A DNA stretch of 64,000 nucleotides from Flaveria trinervia (GCA_025506515.1 CM046453.1:4496410-4560409); one strand, 5' to 3'; positions 10,651-23,720 are shown, counted from the stretch's first letter. Numbers and translations are program-made. Notes: generated by a model from the letters alone, not told the origin.

Positions 10651-13600
10651 ATTTTGTATAGTATATAATGGTAGAACTTGAAAATTTTAAAATATATTAT
10701 GATTCAATTAAAAGCATACAACTATCTAAGGATTTGGGTTCAAACCTTACACCCAACCACTTTCATTATTTGTATTTCTACTTCCTGTTAAAAGACCACT
10801 CTTTTCTTGTGTATCCTCTTATATGGAAAGTTGTTGTCACGTCACCCCTCTCGCCGACCCTACACCACTCCGGCATCCTGCCTCAGGTTGTCACCTTCGC
10901 GTAACAATGGAACATGTGATATTGGTGGTGTCGAGACCTACTACAAATGCAATTATTGTGGTGGGCGCCACACTGATATAAACATAAGATGAATATACAC
11001 GAGTTAAATGTTTGGTGGGCCGATAAGGAATATGATGTTGTTTGTGGAAAGGAGATGGTACAACTAATCGGTCGATATCTTAAATTAAATGTAAGTACGA
11101 GATAAAGAGGAAGATAGAGAGGGTCGAAATGAAATAGTTGATACCACAGCACCCATGTGATTTGTGAAACCCATATAACAAAATATATCAATAATAAACC
11201 ATTATTGAAACGCAAAAGATACAAAAATTCTCAAATCAAATCGGTAAATTTTGATTAATTTCAGTGAACTAACAAAAAAACTAATCTATCTCATACAACC
11301 TAACACCAAAATATTATGACACCAATCAAAAAAATTTTTGAGATACATCCCTACGACCGACACCTTCACACCACCACCTACTCAATGTTAAAGAAAACAT
11401 CTACTAGTAAGTATTACTAGAATTTCTTTCTTTTTCTATTTAACTAGAAATGACGAGGTCACTATGTAAAATACCAAACTTTGGTGGCCGCTTTGTGAAC
11501 TTATAAAAGTTCACTACACACACTAACACAATGTTTTTATTGTATATATAATACCCAACTAAGTTCAAAAGCATCCAAGTAACATCTATATGTTAACTCT
11601 ACTAAACAAGATATGATAAATGAAACACCGTCTGCTCTAGAATATAACTTGACGTGAATTCTTTGTAATTTGAATCAACTAACGAGCCCAAGATCAAAGA
11701 GCGAGATAAGATATTGATGATTTAACATCAACATCGAATCTAAAAACCCCCAATGTTGTCTCCATTTTGAAGGCAACTCTTGTGATTATCCGAGGTATTC
11801 ACTAGTTTCATGTTATTCAAATTTGAAAATTTAATTCGAATACGAGTTAGCTTGATGCAAATAACCCGAATTATGTGAAAAATAAATAAAATAATATATT
11901 TACATAATGAATATAAATATATGTAATTCTTCAAAAAATTAAATTATGCAATCCCTATTCAAATAATTGACCAGTTATGTTTAAAATTTTTAAATTCGAA
12001 TTCAATTCAAAAACTTATTTTGAAGTTCAGTTTGATAAACAACCTGGTTTACCTGAATTGGATTCAAATTTTGATTTTTCAATTTTGATTGGAACAAAAA
12101 ACACTTGTAGTCATAGGAGTATGGTGTAAACTTTCACAATCGCACAACTTACCTATCCAGGAATTAGTAGAATGAGTTGAGGAGATAGGCTCAAGCAAGG
12201 ACCATAAAGAGCTTCTCGTGGCTATTTTTCTACCAGCAATATAGTGTTTTTGAAAAGCAAGAAATGAAAATGTTTTTAAAAACAAAAGACGGATCCAATC
12301 AACATAATGGGAGAGATCAAAACATTGAGTTTTTATGGATCACAAATAGATCAAAGTTAAAATGGGTTAGTTAGGATTTTTGGTGTAATTTTTATTTTGT
12401 TCATCATTTGTAGTCTCCTACCTTTACTAGTTACTTGCTAGTTGGCTTTTTAATAAAAATATTGTCGTTCAAAAATAATATATATATATAAAACTTGAAA
12501 AGTTGAAAGCTTCTAAAAGTTGTTTGATGAAGTTATGGTTATACAATACAATCTCATTTGTATATTATCAAATTTACTTCAGCTCATAATGTTAGCATAG
12601 CTTAACCTATTCATTAAAAACTTATTTTTTATAAATTATATCTTTTAAAACTATTTTTAAAGATATTTTTTAGAGTAAATAGAAGACAATGGCCGGTGGC
12701 TGACTCGTGGCTAGAGGACCATAGACTGGTAGATTGAATGGAGGAAATATGTGCATATTGCCATATTCAATAGTTATTCAAAAAGGAAAAAAACAGAAAA
12801 TTGGTATTTATTTAAATATTTTAAGATTTTTTTAGTCTTATATAAATCATTTTCAAAGGTCCGGCAATTTTATGTCACGTTTCCACAATATTATACGTAA
12901 GTTAACAAACATACATTCAAACCATCATACTCAACCAAAATGGGTAATGTACAGGATTATATTTGTTTGTTGGGTTTTAATATCATGAAATGTTGAAAAT
13001 TATGTATGGAAATTTGGTGGAAAAGAAAATAAAGAAGAAAATGGTTAAAATTTTGTCACATTATGTGGAAATGAATGCACATGTGTTAGAAAGTGGGGCA
13101 TAGAAAATAGTTTTGGACTTTTGGGTGATTATAGTAGCAAAATGTACCCTCCTTTTATGCCTATCATACGTTATTGAAAACATCACATCACTCAACTGTT
13201 TTTCTTTTCTCTTCTATTTCGTCTTTTTAACAATTCTCAAGTTTTCCCTTTTGTTGATTATTATTGTTTAAAAATGTTTTTATAAAAACGATTTTTTATT
13301 AAAAAAGATATAATAATGTGTACAAAAATGTTGAAAAAGAGATAAAAGTTAAAAAAAATGTCACTAAAACGATTGTTTGAATCAGTTTTCGACACATTAA
13401 TTATTTTAGAGAAAGTCGTCTTTATTATAATTTTTTTACTTTTTTTAACTTTAGAAAGAAAACTCATTTTCATATTTTAAAAATTAGAATTTTTTATTCT
13501 AAACTTAAAAGTATAGATATTAGTTTAAAAAAAATTAAATTCTATGAAAATAAATAAAACCTAAAAAGAATTATATTGTAAAGTTAAAAAGAGAGCCCTC

Positions 13601-14480
13601 AACAAGTAAAATTAACGGGATGAAAGTACAATTAACATCAACGATAGTAGTCCTCTAATAAAGACGTGGATAAAGTTTTCAAATATTAATTTTAAAAAGC
13701 ATTGATAAGAAAACTGATGTATAATATAATTATTAAGGTTATAACACGTGTTTAAATTATTATTTTTTACGTTCGAGACCTTGCTTTTACTCAACAGTAG
13801 AAAATTATGTCTTTTACCTTAACTAGGATGTAACGTTTGGTTAAATTCATATATCATAACCATCTCACCCTTTTATTTATAAATGTATAAAGACGAATCC
13901 TCGTCATTTCTTCTTTTGGTTCTCTCCTCGTATTCTCATCTAACAATCATCAGTATCTTTTCTTTTTGTTTTATTCTTCTACTAGTACAGAGTCATGTGT
14001 ATTATACGAGTTTAATAAACGTAATAAATTAATAGTTATTTATTAATATTTAATAATTAATATATTTTTTGAATAAAGTATGATTGAAATTATATAGAAT
14101 AAACCATTTTAAGTAATAAAACAATAACAACATTTTGTTTTTAACAACTTTTGCTTTAATTTTTTCTTAAACACTCTAATTTTTTTTTAAAAATAATTTT
14201 TGAAACAATGACAATTTGTATTAAAAACTTCATATTTCACAAATTTTTGGCTTTGAAAATCTTATGTTTTTAAATAAAAAGAAGCATGTTTTTTACTTAT
14301 CAAAAAAATCTGTCTATAATTTAAAAAGTATATAAATAGTTATTAACATTTAATGTATCATTAAATAGTTAATTTTCATCCTGGTAATGACACTGTCCAG
14401 ATCTTAGGTGGAGCTTAGATGAACAATATAAAAATATACTATATGGGTTCTAGACATTTTGATTTATTAATATAGATATA
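10651..14480. other. long AT-rich intergenic stretch
   Basis: No gene is supported. A short plus-strand frame near 10905-10992 contains YYKCNYCGGRH, a CxxC...H pattern like the edge of a zinc finger, but it is isolated. Around 13870-13940 a TATAAATG-like motif is followed by CT-rich sequence resembling a leader, yet no reading frame follows. Confidence 0.4.
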
Positions 14481-14822
14481 CTAGCTTTAGTAAACCCGTG
14501 TATTACACGGGTTAAATAAATAAAATATTAAATAAAACAAAATTTTATTAAGTATAAAATGATATTTTAAATATATGATTAAAATGTATGAGTAAAAATT
14601 ATAAGTAACAATTATATCAAATTTTATCAAATTATTTATGAGAAAACCTCTAATATGTACATGAGAATAAAATTTTAAATAAATAACCTAATGTGACTAA
14701 AAAAATAAAATATTAACTAATCTTGTCTCGAGTAATTGTAAATGACGAAAAACGTAAAATATAATGGTGTAAGTAAAACTTGCTTGGAAATTTACTAAAG
14801 AAAGAGCCTTATAGAAAGAAGG
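14481..14822 (-). mobile_element. Helitron-like element A, 3' part
   Basis: On the minus strand the 3' end is a hairpin AACCCGTG/CACGGGTT followed by TACTAAAG and CTAG (14484-14481), next to host T. The sequence matches, inverted, the plus-strand segment 45112-45483. The copia at 14823-30761 interrupts it, and it resumes at 30767. Confidence 0.7.
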
Positions 14823-15356
14823 TGTAGAGATTAATGAAGAGGCTGATGCAACCTAAACATCCTAAGTCTTTCCTGCATGCTGTACAAGTGCATTAAAGAA
14901 GAAGCTTAGGAAGTTTCACACATGAAACAGGAAAGTACTCTAAGTGTGAAATCTTCCGAAGCCAAGACCAATATCTTCCGAAGCCAAACATGAAGTCTTC
15001 CGAAGCCTCAGAGACAAAGTCTCCGAAGCTTCAAGATCATGAAGACAGATTTCTTCCGAAGACTTTTAGTAACATGCTTTATCTGATGTATTGTTCCATA
15101 AAGCTGGACACTTTTCCGTTGCACCTCTGCAAGTCACCAACTTACATGAGTTGGTGAAAAGGTTCATGCTTTTGGTAACTGTACATTGAGGTTTTGAGTC
15201 TGTAACTTTCTACTTTATGTACCTTATCTTTTTTGTAATAGATAAGGATGTGAGCTATGGCATGTCATAGTCACAAGTCAAAAGGCAATCTGCCTTTTGA
15301 CTGTATAATTGATTTTGTTTGTGTCTAGTCAATTGTATCCAGCTGGCTTTCAAAGT
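14823..15356 (+). repeat. element 1 5' LTR, truncated
   Basis: It starts TGTAGAGATT and matches the first 534 bp of the 3' LTR (29963-30496) position for position in length. It stops at CAAAGT where the small-retrotransposon array begins. The last 265 bp of the LTR, the PBS and the start of gag are absent. It contains several CTTCCGAAG words (14950-15060). Confidence 0.9.
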
Positions 15357-15982
15357 TGTTGGAGCATATATAGTCATATATAGTGTGTCCGTCGCTTGTC
15401 GAATAGTCTAGGCTTAATGTTATGCACCTGATATGTTGTAAACACATGAAACTGGGTCATTCGCAGGAGCATATGCGAATGAGACTCAGTCGTACGACTG
15501 AGCCTTGCTAATGGGCCAGTTGTGCGACTGAGAGATGCGATTGGGACATTCGTAAGACTGAACCATAAGTATGGTCCATTCGTACGATTGAACCATACGC
15601 ATGGTCCAGTCGTACGATTGAACCATACGCATGGTCCAATTGCACGAATGGGCCTAGTCGCATCTAATATGGGTCGAGGCCTATATATACCAGTTTCAAT
15701 GTGTAGAGAGAAGGAGGATTACGACAAGATTCTCTAAAGGTTTTTAGAGAGAGTGTGCCCGGCAGCCTAGGGCTGCCGGATGAGAGGGGAGATCATGCTC
15801 GATCTTCCCCTTGCCAAGAGTCTTGATTCTTATGTTGTAACGAGCTTGTAATCGTTAGGTTTTATCAATGAAACCATTCAATTATAGTTCGTATTATTGT
15901 TTGACTTTTGGTTTTGTGCTGTTGTTTATCCTTCCGTCAAGAACATGCTCGGATGTTTATCGATCCAAAATCCGACTTCACA
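15357..15982 (+). repeat. array LTR1
   Basis: 626 bp. It carries an 18-bp perfect palindrome CTCAGTCGTACGACTGAG (15485-15502), two copies of a 30-bp unit with CGATTGAACCATACGCATGG, a TATA element TATATATA near 15682-15689, and a hairpin with 9-bp perfect stem CCGGCAGCC/GGCTGCCGG (15759-15779). Confidence 0.9.
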
Positions 15983-17190
15983 ATTGATATTAGAGCCGGT
16001 TACTGCTGGAATGATCTAACAATCATTCTAGCAACCCGAGCTCTTGATTTCTGGATCAAATTTCAGATCTTGACGTTAAACCCACTTCGTGTTCTTCGTG
16101 TTTTGCTCAGATCTTGTTACGTGTGTTGCTTCAATGTTAAAATCGAATTCGAAATCACGTTCCTATCACCCTTTCGAATCTGATGATGCCTACTTTGTTT
16201 CGGTTCATGTTAAATTTGTCAGATTAGGGTTTTGGGCAACCCTGGCGGCTGCAGATCTGAAAATTTGCGTGCAGACCCGTTAATGCGACTGGGCCATGCG
16301 AATGGACCATTCGTGCGACCGGACCAGTCGTATGTTTAGTCATGCGACTGGACCAGTCGTATGTTCAATCGCATGAATGAGCCATCCGCATTGACTCATC
16401 CGCATTTGTTCCAGACCAAAAAAAAAGAGTCTGGAGCAGCTTCTTGCACAGATTTGAAGATGAGCAAAGCATATTCACCCTGAGGTTCTTTTGTCAAATA
16501 AGTTCGATGTGTACCCCATTATTCATCGGACTTCCAGAATAGGTGAATGTATTTGGAACACGAAAGAGAGAAGAGAAGATGTCAGCAGTTGGTGCTGATT
16601 TTGTGGGGTAGTCAGGAGCATCTGACTACTTATGGGCCAATCAAGTTATATTTATCCGCACAAAGAGGATTCTCATTCTTAGGGGGAATCCATGTATAGA
16701 GAAATTGAAGACGCAATCAGAAAGTGATGATGTGAACCGGTTTCCGATGATGAATCTTCGTGCATGCTGATTTGGTTGATATTGTCAGCTGTGGATTGGA
16801 ACCTTCAACCTTTTGCCCAATACACCGTGTGAAGACGCAAGGAGAGCACAATGTCTATAAATTGGGATATCCTGAATGTGAGGGGGAATTTTTGCAGGTG
16901 GTGATGTTAATCAGGTTAGCCAGTATGAAGATTGAAGCAATGGAAAACTGTTCGTATCATTATCTGGAAAAATCAGTCATACAGGGAATCTTGATGCTAT
17001 GATGGTGTTCTACAAAGTAAACGAAAGCTGTTGTGCCTAAATTCATTTTCAGGGATGTGTGTAACCTGACGGATCGACAACGTTGGCTAATATGGTTTTC
17101 GTTTGATTCTATTGGCAACAAGAGCAAAGATTGACTGAAGATTGTAAGAGTTGCTATCTACTATTCGCAAGCAACGTCCAAGGGGGAATT
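15983..17190 (+). other. array internal region 1
   Basis: About 1.2 kb between LTR1 and LTR2. It has no gag, protease, integrase or RT motifs. Around 16280-16400 it carries a second cluster of CATGCGACTGG/CCAGTCGTATG words related to those in the LTR. It ends with the polypurine tract. Short open frames (for example 16760-17002) are not recognised. Confidence 0.8.
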
Positions 17191-17786
17191 TGTTGGAGCA
17201 TATATAGTCATATATAGTGTGTCCGTCGCTTGTCGAATAGTCTAGGCTTAATGTTATGCACCTGATATGTTGTAAACACATGAAACTGGGTCATTCGCAG
17301 GAGCATATACGAATGAGACTCAGTCGTACGACTGAGCCTTGCTAATGGGCCAGTCGTGCGACTGAGAGATGCGATTGGGACATTCGTAAGACTGAACCAT
17401 AAGTATGGTCCATTCGTACGATTGAACCATACGCATGGTCCAATTGCACGAATGGGCCTAGTCGCATCTAATATGGGTCGAGGCCTATATATACCAGTTT
17501 CAATGTGTAGAGAGAAGGAGGATTACGACAAGATTCTCTAAAGGGTTTTAGAGAGAGTGTGCCCGGCAGCCTAGGGCTGCCGGATGATAGGGGAGATCAT
17601 GCTCGATCTTCCCCTTGCCAAGAGTCTTGATTCTTATGTTGTAACGAGCTTGTAATCGTTAGGTTTTATCAATGAAACCATTCAATTATAGTTCGTATTA
17701 TTGTTTGACTTTTGGTTTTGTGCTGTTGTTTATCCTTCCGTCAAGAACATGCTCGGATGTTTATCGATCCAAAATCCGACTTCACA
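17191..17786 (+). repeat. array LTR2 (shared)
   Basis: 596 bp. It is near identical to LTR1 and LTR3 but one 30-bp unit shorter. It serves as the right LTR of the first unit and the left LTR of the second. The TATA and the CCGGCAGCC hairpin (17563-17583) are conserved. Confidence 0.9.
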
Positions 17787-18993
17787 ATTGATATTAGAGC
17801 CGGTTACTGCTGGAATGATCTAACAATCATTCTAGCAACCCGAGCTCTTGATTTCTGGATCAAATTTCAGATCTTGACGTTAAACCCACTTCGTGTTCTT
17901 CGTGTTTTGCTCAGATCTTGTTACGTGTGTTGCTTCAATGTTAAAATCGAATTCGAAATCACGTTCCTATCACCCTTTCGAATCTGATGATGCCTACTTT
18001 GTTTCGGTTCATGTTAAATTCGTCAGATTAGGGTTTTGGGCAACCCTGGCGGCTGCAGATCTGAAAATCTGCGTGCAGACCCGTTAATGCGACTGGGCCA
18101 TGCGAATGGACCATTCGTGCGACCGGACCAGTCGTATGTTTAGTCATGCGACTGGACCAGTCGTATGTTCAATCGCATGAATGAGCCATCCGCATTGACT
18201 CATCCGCATTTGTTCCAGACCAAAAAAAAGAGTCTGGAGCAGCTTCTTGCACAGATTTGAAGATGAGCAAAGCATATTCACCCTGAGGTTCTTTTGTCAA
18301 ATAAGTTCGATGTGTACCCCATTATTCATCGGACTTCCAGAATAGGTGAATGTATTTGGAACACGAAAGAGAGAAGAGAAGATGTCAGCAGTTGGTGCTG
18401 ATTTTGTGGGGTAGTCAGGAGCATCTGACTACTTATGGGCCAATCAAGTTATATTTATCCGCACAAAGAGGATTCTCATTCTTAGGGGGAATCCATGTAT
18501 AGAGAAATTGAAGACGCAATTAGAAAGTGATGATGTGAACCGGTTTTCGATGATGAATCTTCGTGCATGCTGATTTGGTTGATATTGTCAGCTGTGGATT
18601 GGAACCTTCAACCTTTTGCCCAATACACCGTGTGAAGACGCAAGGAGAGCACAATGTCTATAAATTGGGATATCCTGAATGTGAGGGGGAATTTTTGCAG
18701 GTGGTGATGTTAATCAGGTTAGCCAGTGTGAAGATTGAAGCAATGGAAAACTGTTCGTATCATTATCTGGAAAAATCAGTCATACAGGGAATCTTGATAC
18801 TATGATGGTGTTCTACAAAGTAAACGAAAGCTGTTGTACCTAAATTCATTTTCAGGGATGTGTGTAACCTGACGGATCGACAACGTTGGCTAATATGGTT
18901 TTCGTTTGATTCTATTGGCAACAAGAGCAAAGATTGACTGAAGATTGTAAGAGGTGCTATCTACTATTCGCAAGCAACGTCCAAGGGGGAATT
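17787..18993 (+). other. array internal region 2
   Basis: A near-perfect repeat of internal region 1, differing by scattered substitutions and one base in an A run. It contains the same motif cluster (about 18085-18205) and the same polypurine tract before LTR3. Confidence 0.85.
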
Positions 18994-19619
18994 TGTTGGA
19001 GCATATATAGTCATATATAGTGTGTCCGTCGCTTGTCGAATAGTCTAGGCTTAATGTTATGCACCTGATATGTTGTAAACACATGAAACTGGGTCATTCG
19101 CAGGAGCATATGCGAATGAGACTCAGTCGTACGACTGAGCCTTGCTAATGGGCCAGTCGTGCGACTGAGAGATGCGATTGGGACATTCGTAAGACTGAAC
19201 CATAAGTATGGTTCATTCATACGATTGAACCATACGCATGGTCCAGTCGTACGATTGAACCATACGCATGGTCCAATTGCACGAATGGGCCTAGTCGCAT
19301 CTAATATGGGTCGAGGCCTATATATACCAGTTTCAATGTGTAGAGAGAAGGAGGATTACGACAAGATTCTCTAAAGGGTTTTAGAGAGAGTGTGCCCGGC
19401 AGCCTAGGGCTGCCGGATGAGAGGGGAGATCATGCTCGATCTTCCCCTTGCCAAGAGTCTTGATTCTTATGTTGTAACGAGCTTGTAATCGTTAGGTTTT
19501 ATCAATGAAACCATTCAATTATAGTTCGTATTATTGTTTGACTTTTGGTTTTGTGCTGTTGTTTATCCTTCCGTCAAGAACATGCTCGGATGTTTATCGA
19601 TCCAAAATCCAACTTCACA
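18994..19619 (+). repeat. array LTR3
   Basis: 626 bp with two copies of the 30-bp unit, the TATA and the hairpin at 19396-19416. It runs directly into element 1 gag sequence at 19620, with no PBS and no matching target duplication. Confidence 0.9.
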
Positions 19620-22030
19620 AAACTCTGTATACAGAGGTTTCAAGAAGTGCAAAACAGTCAAGCAACTGTGGGATGCACTGAAACTGATGTATGAGGGTTC
19701 TTCTGAAGCCAAGGAGAACAAGAAGGATCTCCTGAAGCAGCACTTTGAAAACTTCACCTTCAAAACAGGTGAAACCATGACTCAACAGTATTTCAGGTAT
19801 TTTGAGATTGTGGATACCCTAGTGGATGGAGGAGTCCTCTTGAAAATAGAGACATTGTAAGGAAGTTCATGTCCTCACTTCCTAGGCAATGGACACACTA
19901 CTGTGTCGTGATCAAGAGAACTGAAAATCTCAAAACTCTTACTCTAACAGAGTTATATGGGATTCTTAGTGGCTACCAGATGGAGATGAACATGCAAGGT
20001 TCATCTGGCAACTCCAACAATAAAATGGGTTCAGCCCTACATGTAATTGAAAGGGATAGCATAAAACCCAAACATCATCTCTTATGCTACCCTGACAATT
20101 CACCAAAGGGTCCTTTCATCACCTTCCTAGAGACACCAAGGGAGAACTACACTCAAGGAAGCCTATTCCAAGAGACAAGCTCTTCTCAAGCTTTTGTGTC
20201 TTCTGATGAAAGCCGTGGCAACTCTCTTTTCACTCTTGAAGACCTGGACTGTATTCATCCAAATGATCTGGAGTATATGGAAATTGTCCAGCAGATGGCT
20301 CTTCTCACTCACAAAGCCAAGAAGTTCTACAAGAGAACTGGAAGGAAGTTTCCAAGCAATGCAACAAGTGGAAAGTTTGGACTGGACAAAGGCAAAGTCA
20401 AGTGTTACAACTGTAACTTGATGGGCCACTTTGCCAGAAAGTGTAAGGCACCTAGAACAAATGGTGTCAAACACAATCCAGACCAAACTACACTGATGCC
20501 AAGGTATTAGAACAAATGTTGTTGAAGAAGGAGGCTTTGACTGGAGCTTTCAGGTGGAAGATGCTTCTCCAAACCAAGCACTAATGGCTGATCATGATGA
20601 TGCCAAGGTATTAGACATCTCTGTACTCCTGAATGCATTGCTAAAGTTAACAGATACAGGTCCTTTAACTGGAACTGAGATCTGACTTGAGTCCTTAAAC
20701 ATTTTAAAATTGATTTTAGAAAATCTGAAAATGATTATAAGTTGAAAATAGAGGACTTAGAGAAAACCATTTCAGTTCTAAAACATGAACACACAGATTT
20801 TAGGACTTAGATCAAAGATCTCATAACTAAGTTAACTGAGTGCCAGGTTGAGCTTGTGATCAGCAAAGCCATGGCAGAAAAGAGTGTTCTTGAAGAAGAG
20901 ACCTTCAAGAACATGATATCCTCATCCCTACACAATAAAGTGTGCTATCAAAACAGACAGGGACTAGGATCAAATGAGATAGCTCCTCCACACACAATCT
21001 TGTCAGTGAGATCTCCTAGGTGTGGAACTTATGAAGATGAGCTTCCTCTCATAGATCCCATGAGTGAAGAGGATGAAGAAGAGATAGTGAAAAATCCCTC
21101 TGAAAAGAGTGAAGAGGAGGATTTCAAGAAGGGCCACTATCCTTCTGAGGAGAAAGTGAAGACTGTGATGACCAAGTCCATGAGAAAGAACTTGATCAGA
21201 AAGAGCAAAAGAAAGGCAAGGAAGGCTCAAGAGATCAAGACTACTTTTGACTCTAAGCAGAAACAAGTTTTTATCTCTATAGGGTTTAAAGTGGTAGGGA
21301 CTGAAGACATCAACCAAAACTCTTCTGCTAAGAGTTTTGGTTCTTGTTCAACTCATCTCAGCAGCAAGAAGAAGACTGATCTGCTGTGTACCACTGCTGC
21401 ATAGCCTGGACCATCAAACTCCAAGCACAGTCCTCAGCCTAAGAGGATTGTCTCATCATCTGCAAAGATGAAGGTGGAGAAGGGATGTGACCAAAGACAG
21501 TCCTATTCTAAAGAAAAGACTCTTGTGAAGAAGAAGATGAATTGTGTCATGTGTGAAAGTACCACTCACATTGCCAAGGATTGTCCCTTCAATCCTAAAG
21601 GTACTGTCCATATGACCAAAACAAAGGCTTCAAAGAGTTCTAAGAAGATTCAAGCTTCGAAAGGAAAAGTTGTTTCCTTTGGAAGCTCCATGTCTAAGAA
21701 GAAGGGAAGTGGAAAATTACCCTCGGATGAAATTTGGTCTCGGAAGAAAGGAGTTCTTCCGAAGCACTGAAGTCTGCTGCAGTATCTGCAGAATCTTCCG
21801 AAGGATCAGTCATCAAAACTTACGAAGTTCCAAAAGCTTCCAAAGTTTTGAAGGTCAAGTCCAAGACTCCAAAGGTGGTGTGGATGTCTAAGAAATACCA
21901 AGTGACTGAGAATTCTCCATCAACAATAGCTCAAGATCCTCTTAGTACAACCATAGGATCTATTACTGTTGAATTACCTTCTGTAAATGAGCCCAAGACA
22001 AGCAAGGCTTGGGTTTCCAAATGTAACTAA
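19620..22030 (+). pseudogene. element 1 gag remnant, two CCHC zinc knuckles
   Basis: It begins inside the gag core. QLWDALKLMYEG and the following helices match the retrotransposon gag fold, and the first exon-equivalent part is missing. A frameshift lies near 19830-19860. A CCHC knuckle C-Y-N-C-(x4)-H-(x4)-C is at 20403-20444 and a second, C-V-M-C-(x4)-H-(x4)-C, is near 21547-21590. Between and after them lie acidic and basic low-complexity stretches typical of the extended Sirevirus gag. The last frame ends SKAWVSKCN-stop at 22030. Gag proteins form the cytoplasmic virus-like particle; this copy is not functional. Confidence 0.8.
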
Positions 22031-22300
22031 TCATTCTCTTTGTGCAGGGACAACTGAAGACAGACAGAAATGTCTGGATCATAGACAGTGGCTGTTCCAG
22101 GCACATGACAGGCAATAGGTCATTACTTCAGAACTTTGAAAGGATTGATGGAGGACCAGCTGCTTTTGGAGGAGATGAAGGTGGCTACATTTCTGGAAGG
22201 AGAAAGGTCACAAATGGTAAGCTCAACATAGAAAAGGTAAACTTTGTTAAGGAGCTAGGATACAATCTTCTGAGTGTATCTTAATTTTGTGATCAGAGTC
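22031..22300 (+). pseudogene. element 1 aspartic protease domain
   Basis: The frame restarts after the gag stop and contains WIIDSGCSRHMTGN, the D-S-G active-site motif of copia proteases (about 22075-22116), followed by an F-G-G/GYISG strand and YNLLSVS. It ends in a TAA at about 22282-22284, where related elements read on into integrase. Confidence 0.8.
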
Positions 22301-23720
22301 ATAACATGCTCTTTACTGAGCATGAGTGCATTGTTCTTAAGCCTGGTGTGGTCATTCCTCATGAGCATATCCTGCTTAGAGCCCCCAGGAAAGGAAACAT
22401 GTACAAGATGGATTTGCAAGAAACCTCTCCCACTGGAGAAGTTTCATGCTTTCTGTCTAAAGCCAATAGTGATGAGTCTTTCCTATGGCATAAAAGAATA
22501 TGCCATGTAAACTTTAAGAACATGAATAAATTAATTAAGCATGATTTAGTAACTGGAATGCCAAAGAAAGAGTTTACAAGTGATGACCACTGTGTTGCAT
22601 GCCTGAAAGGGAAGCAACATAAGGTATCTCACAAGCCTAAGGAAAAGAACTCCATCACTACACCCCTACACTTGTTACATATGGATCTCTTTGGCCCTAC
22701 CGGTGTAATGAGTTTAGGAAGGACCTTATACTGTCTAGTGATCACAGATGACTTTACAAGATTCACTTGGGTTTTCTTCCTTAGAACTAAGGATGAGACT
22801 CCGGAGATTCTGAAGAATTTCATCTTAAAGATTGAGAATCAGTCTGATCACAAGGTCAAAATCATAAGATGTGATCAAGGAACTGAATTAAGAACCAAAC
22901 CTTGATACATTTTGTGATGAAAAGGGTATTACAAGTCAATTCAGTGCTCCCAGGACTCCTCAACAAAATGGTGTTGCTGAGAGAAGAAACAGGACACTTA
23001 TTGAAGCTGCAAGAACCATGCTGTCTGACTCTAAACTACCTATCACCTTCTGGGCAGAGGCAGTCACACTGCCTGCTATGTGCAGAATAGAGTTTTAGTA
23101 GTTAAGACTCATGGCAAGACTCCTTATGAACTTTGGCACAAGAGGAAACCTTTCATTGGTTTTCTCAGGTCATTTGGATGTCCTTGCACCATCTTGAATA
23201 CCAAAGATCAAATTGCCAAGTTTGCTGAGAAATCAGATGATGGACACTTTATTGGATACTCTTCCAAGCTAAGGCTTATAGAGTGTACAATCTCATAACT
23301 AATTATTAGGAGTCAACCAATGTGACTTTCAATGAACACACACCCTGTGTTGCTGGTTCTGGTCCGGATTGGTTGTTTGATCTTAATTGGTTACCAACTG
23401 TTTTACTAAATCTTGTGAGAATGTTTCAGGATCTGCAGCAAATTTAAATACAGATGATCCTAATCCAAGATTTGAGCTAGGAAGATCCTCAAGTCATATA
23501 TCTTCAGCTCCAGTTGGAACACTTCTGCAAATGAGGTTTCTGTCAGTACAACAATGACAAACTCAGCTGATACATCTGTATGCCTTTAAATTCCAGCTCA
23601 GAGGCTCTATAACTAGATACGAACACCTCAACTGTGGAAGATAAAAATGGTGGTGGTGACAATGACCAAGAATTTCTTGATGCCACTAATCACACCATTG
23701 ATGAGAACATCAATGATGTC
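22301..23720 (+). pseudogene. element 1 integrase
   Basis: The pre-integrase zinc-binding region reads LWHKRICHVNFKNMNKL with C-V-A-C, giving the H-H-C-C set (about 22486-22620). The catalytic core shows MDLFGPTG, VITDDFTRFTWVF and CDQGTE, and in another frame QNGVAERRNRTLIEAARTML with the third acidic residue (about 22968-23031). At least two frameshifts (near 22900 and 23070) break the frame. The C-terminal GYSSK...YR block is recognisable to about 23300. The following linker is degenerate. Confidence 0.8.

Larger units (their letters stand above)
15357..19619 (+). mobile_element. three-LTR tandem array of a small non-autonomous LTR retrotransposon
   Basis: Structure: LTR1 15357-15982, internal 15983-17190, LTR2 17191-17786, internal 17787-18993, LTR3 18994-19619. 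LTRs start TGTTGGAGCA and end CTTCACA. After LTR1 and LTR2 a PBS-like TGATATTAGAGCC follows (15985, 17789), resembling the initiator-Met tRNA site. Before LTR2 and LTR3 a polypurine tract CAAGGGGGAAT precedes. Each internal region is about 1.2 kb and has no gag or pol domain that I recognise. The units are nearly identical, so the array is recent. The outer 5-bp flanks differ (AAAGT left, AACTC right). It is TRIM-like in lacking coding capacity, although larger than a typical TRIM. Confidence 0.9.

Noticed and set aside
10883..11224. 113-codon minus-strand frame and a CxxC...H plus-strand patch
   Set aside because: No recognisable domain, no exon structure, and the zinc-finger-like pattern is too short to support.
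12079..12285. Minus-strand 68-codon frame
   Set aside because: No motif, no neighbouring exon and no regulatory context.
13870..13990. TATA-like motif followed by a CT-rich leader-like stretch
   Set aside because: No reading frame or splice structure follows. It may be a decayed promoter or LTR, but nothing supports it.
15522..19374. Repeated open frames beginning MRLRDAIGTF and MVLCCCLSFRQ in the array
   Set aside because: They are LTR and PBS-region sequence repeated three times. They cross regulatory motifs and show no domain.
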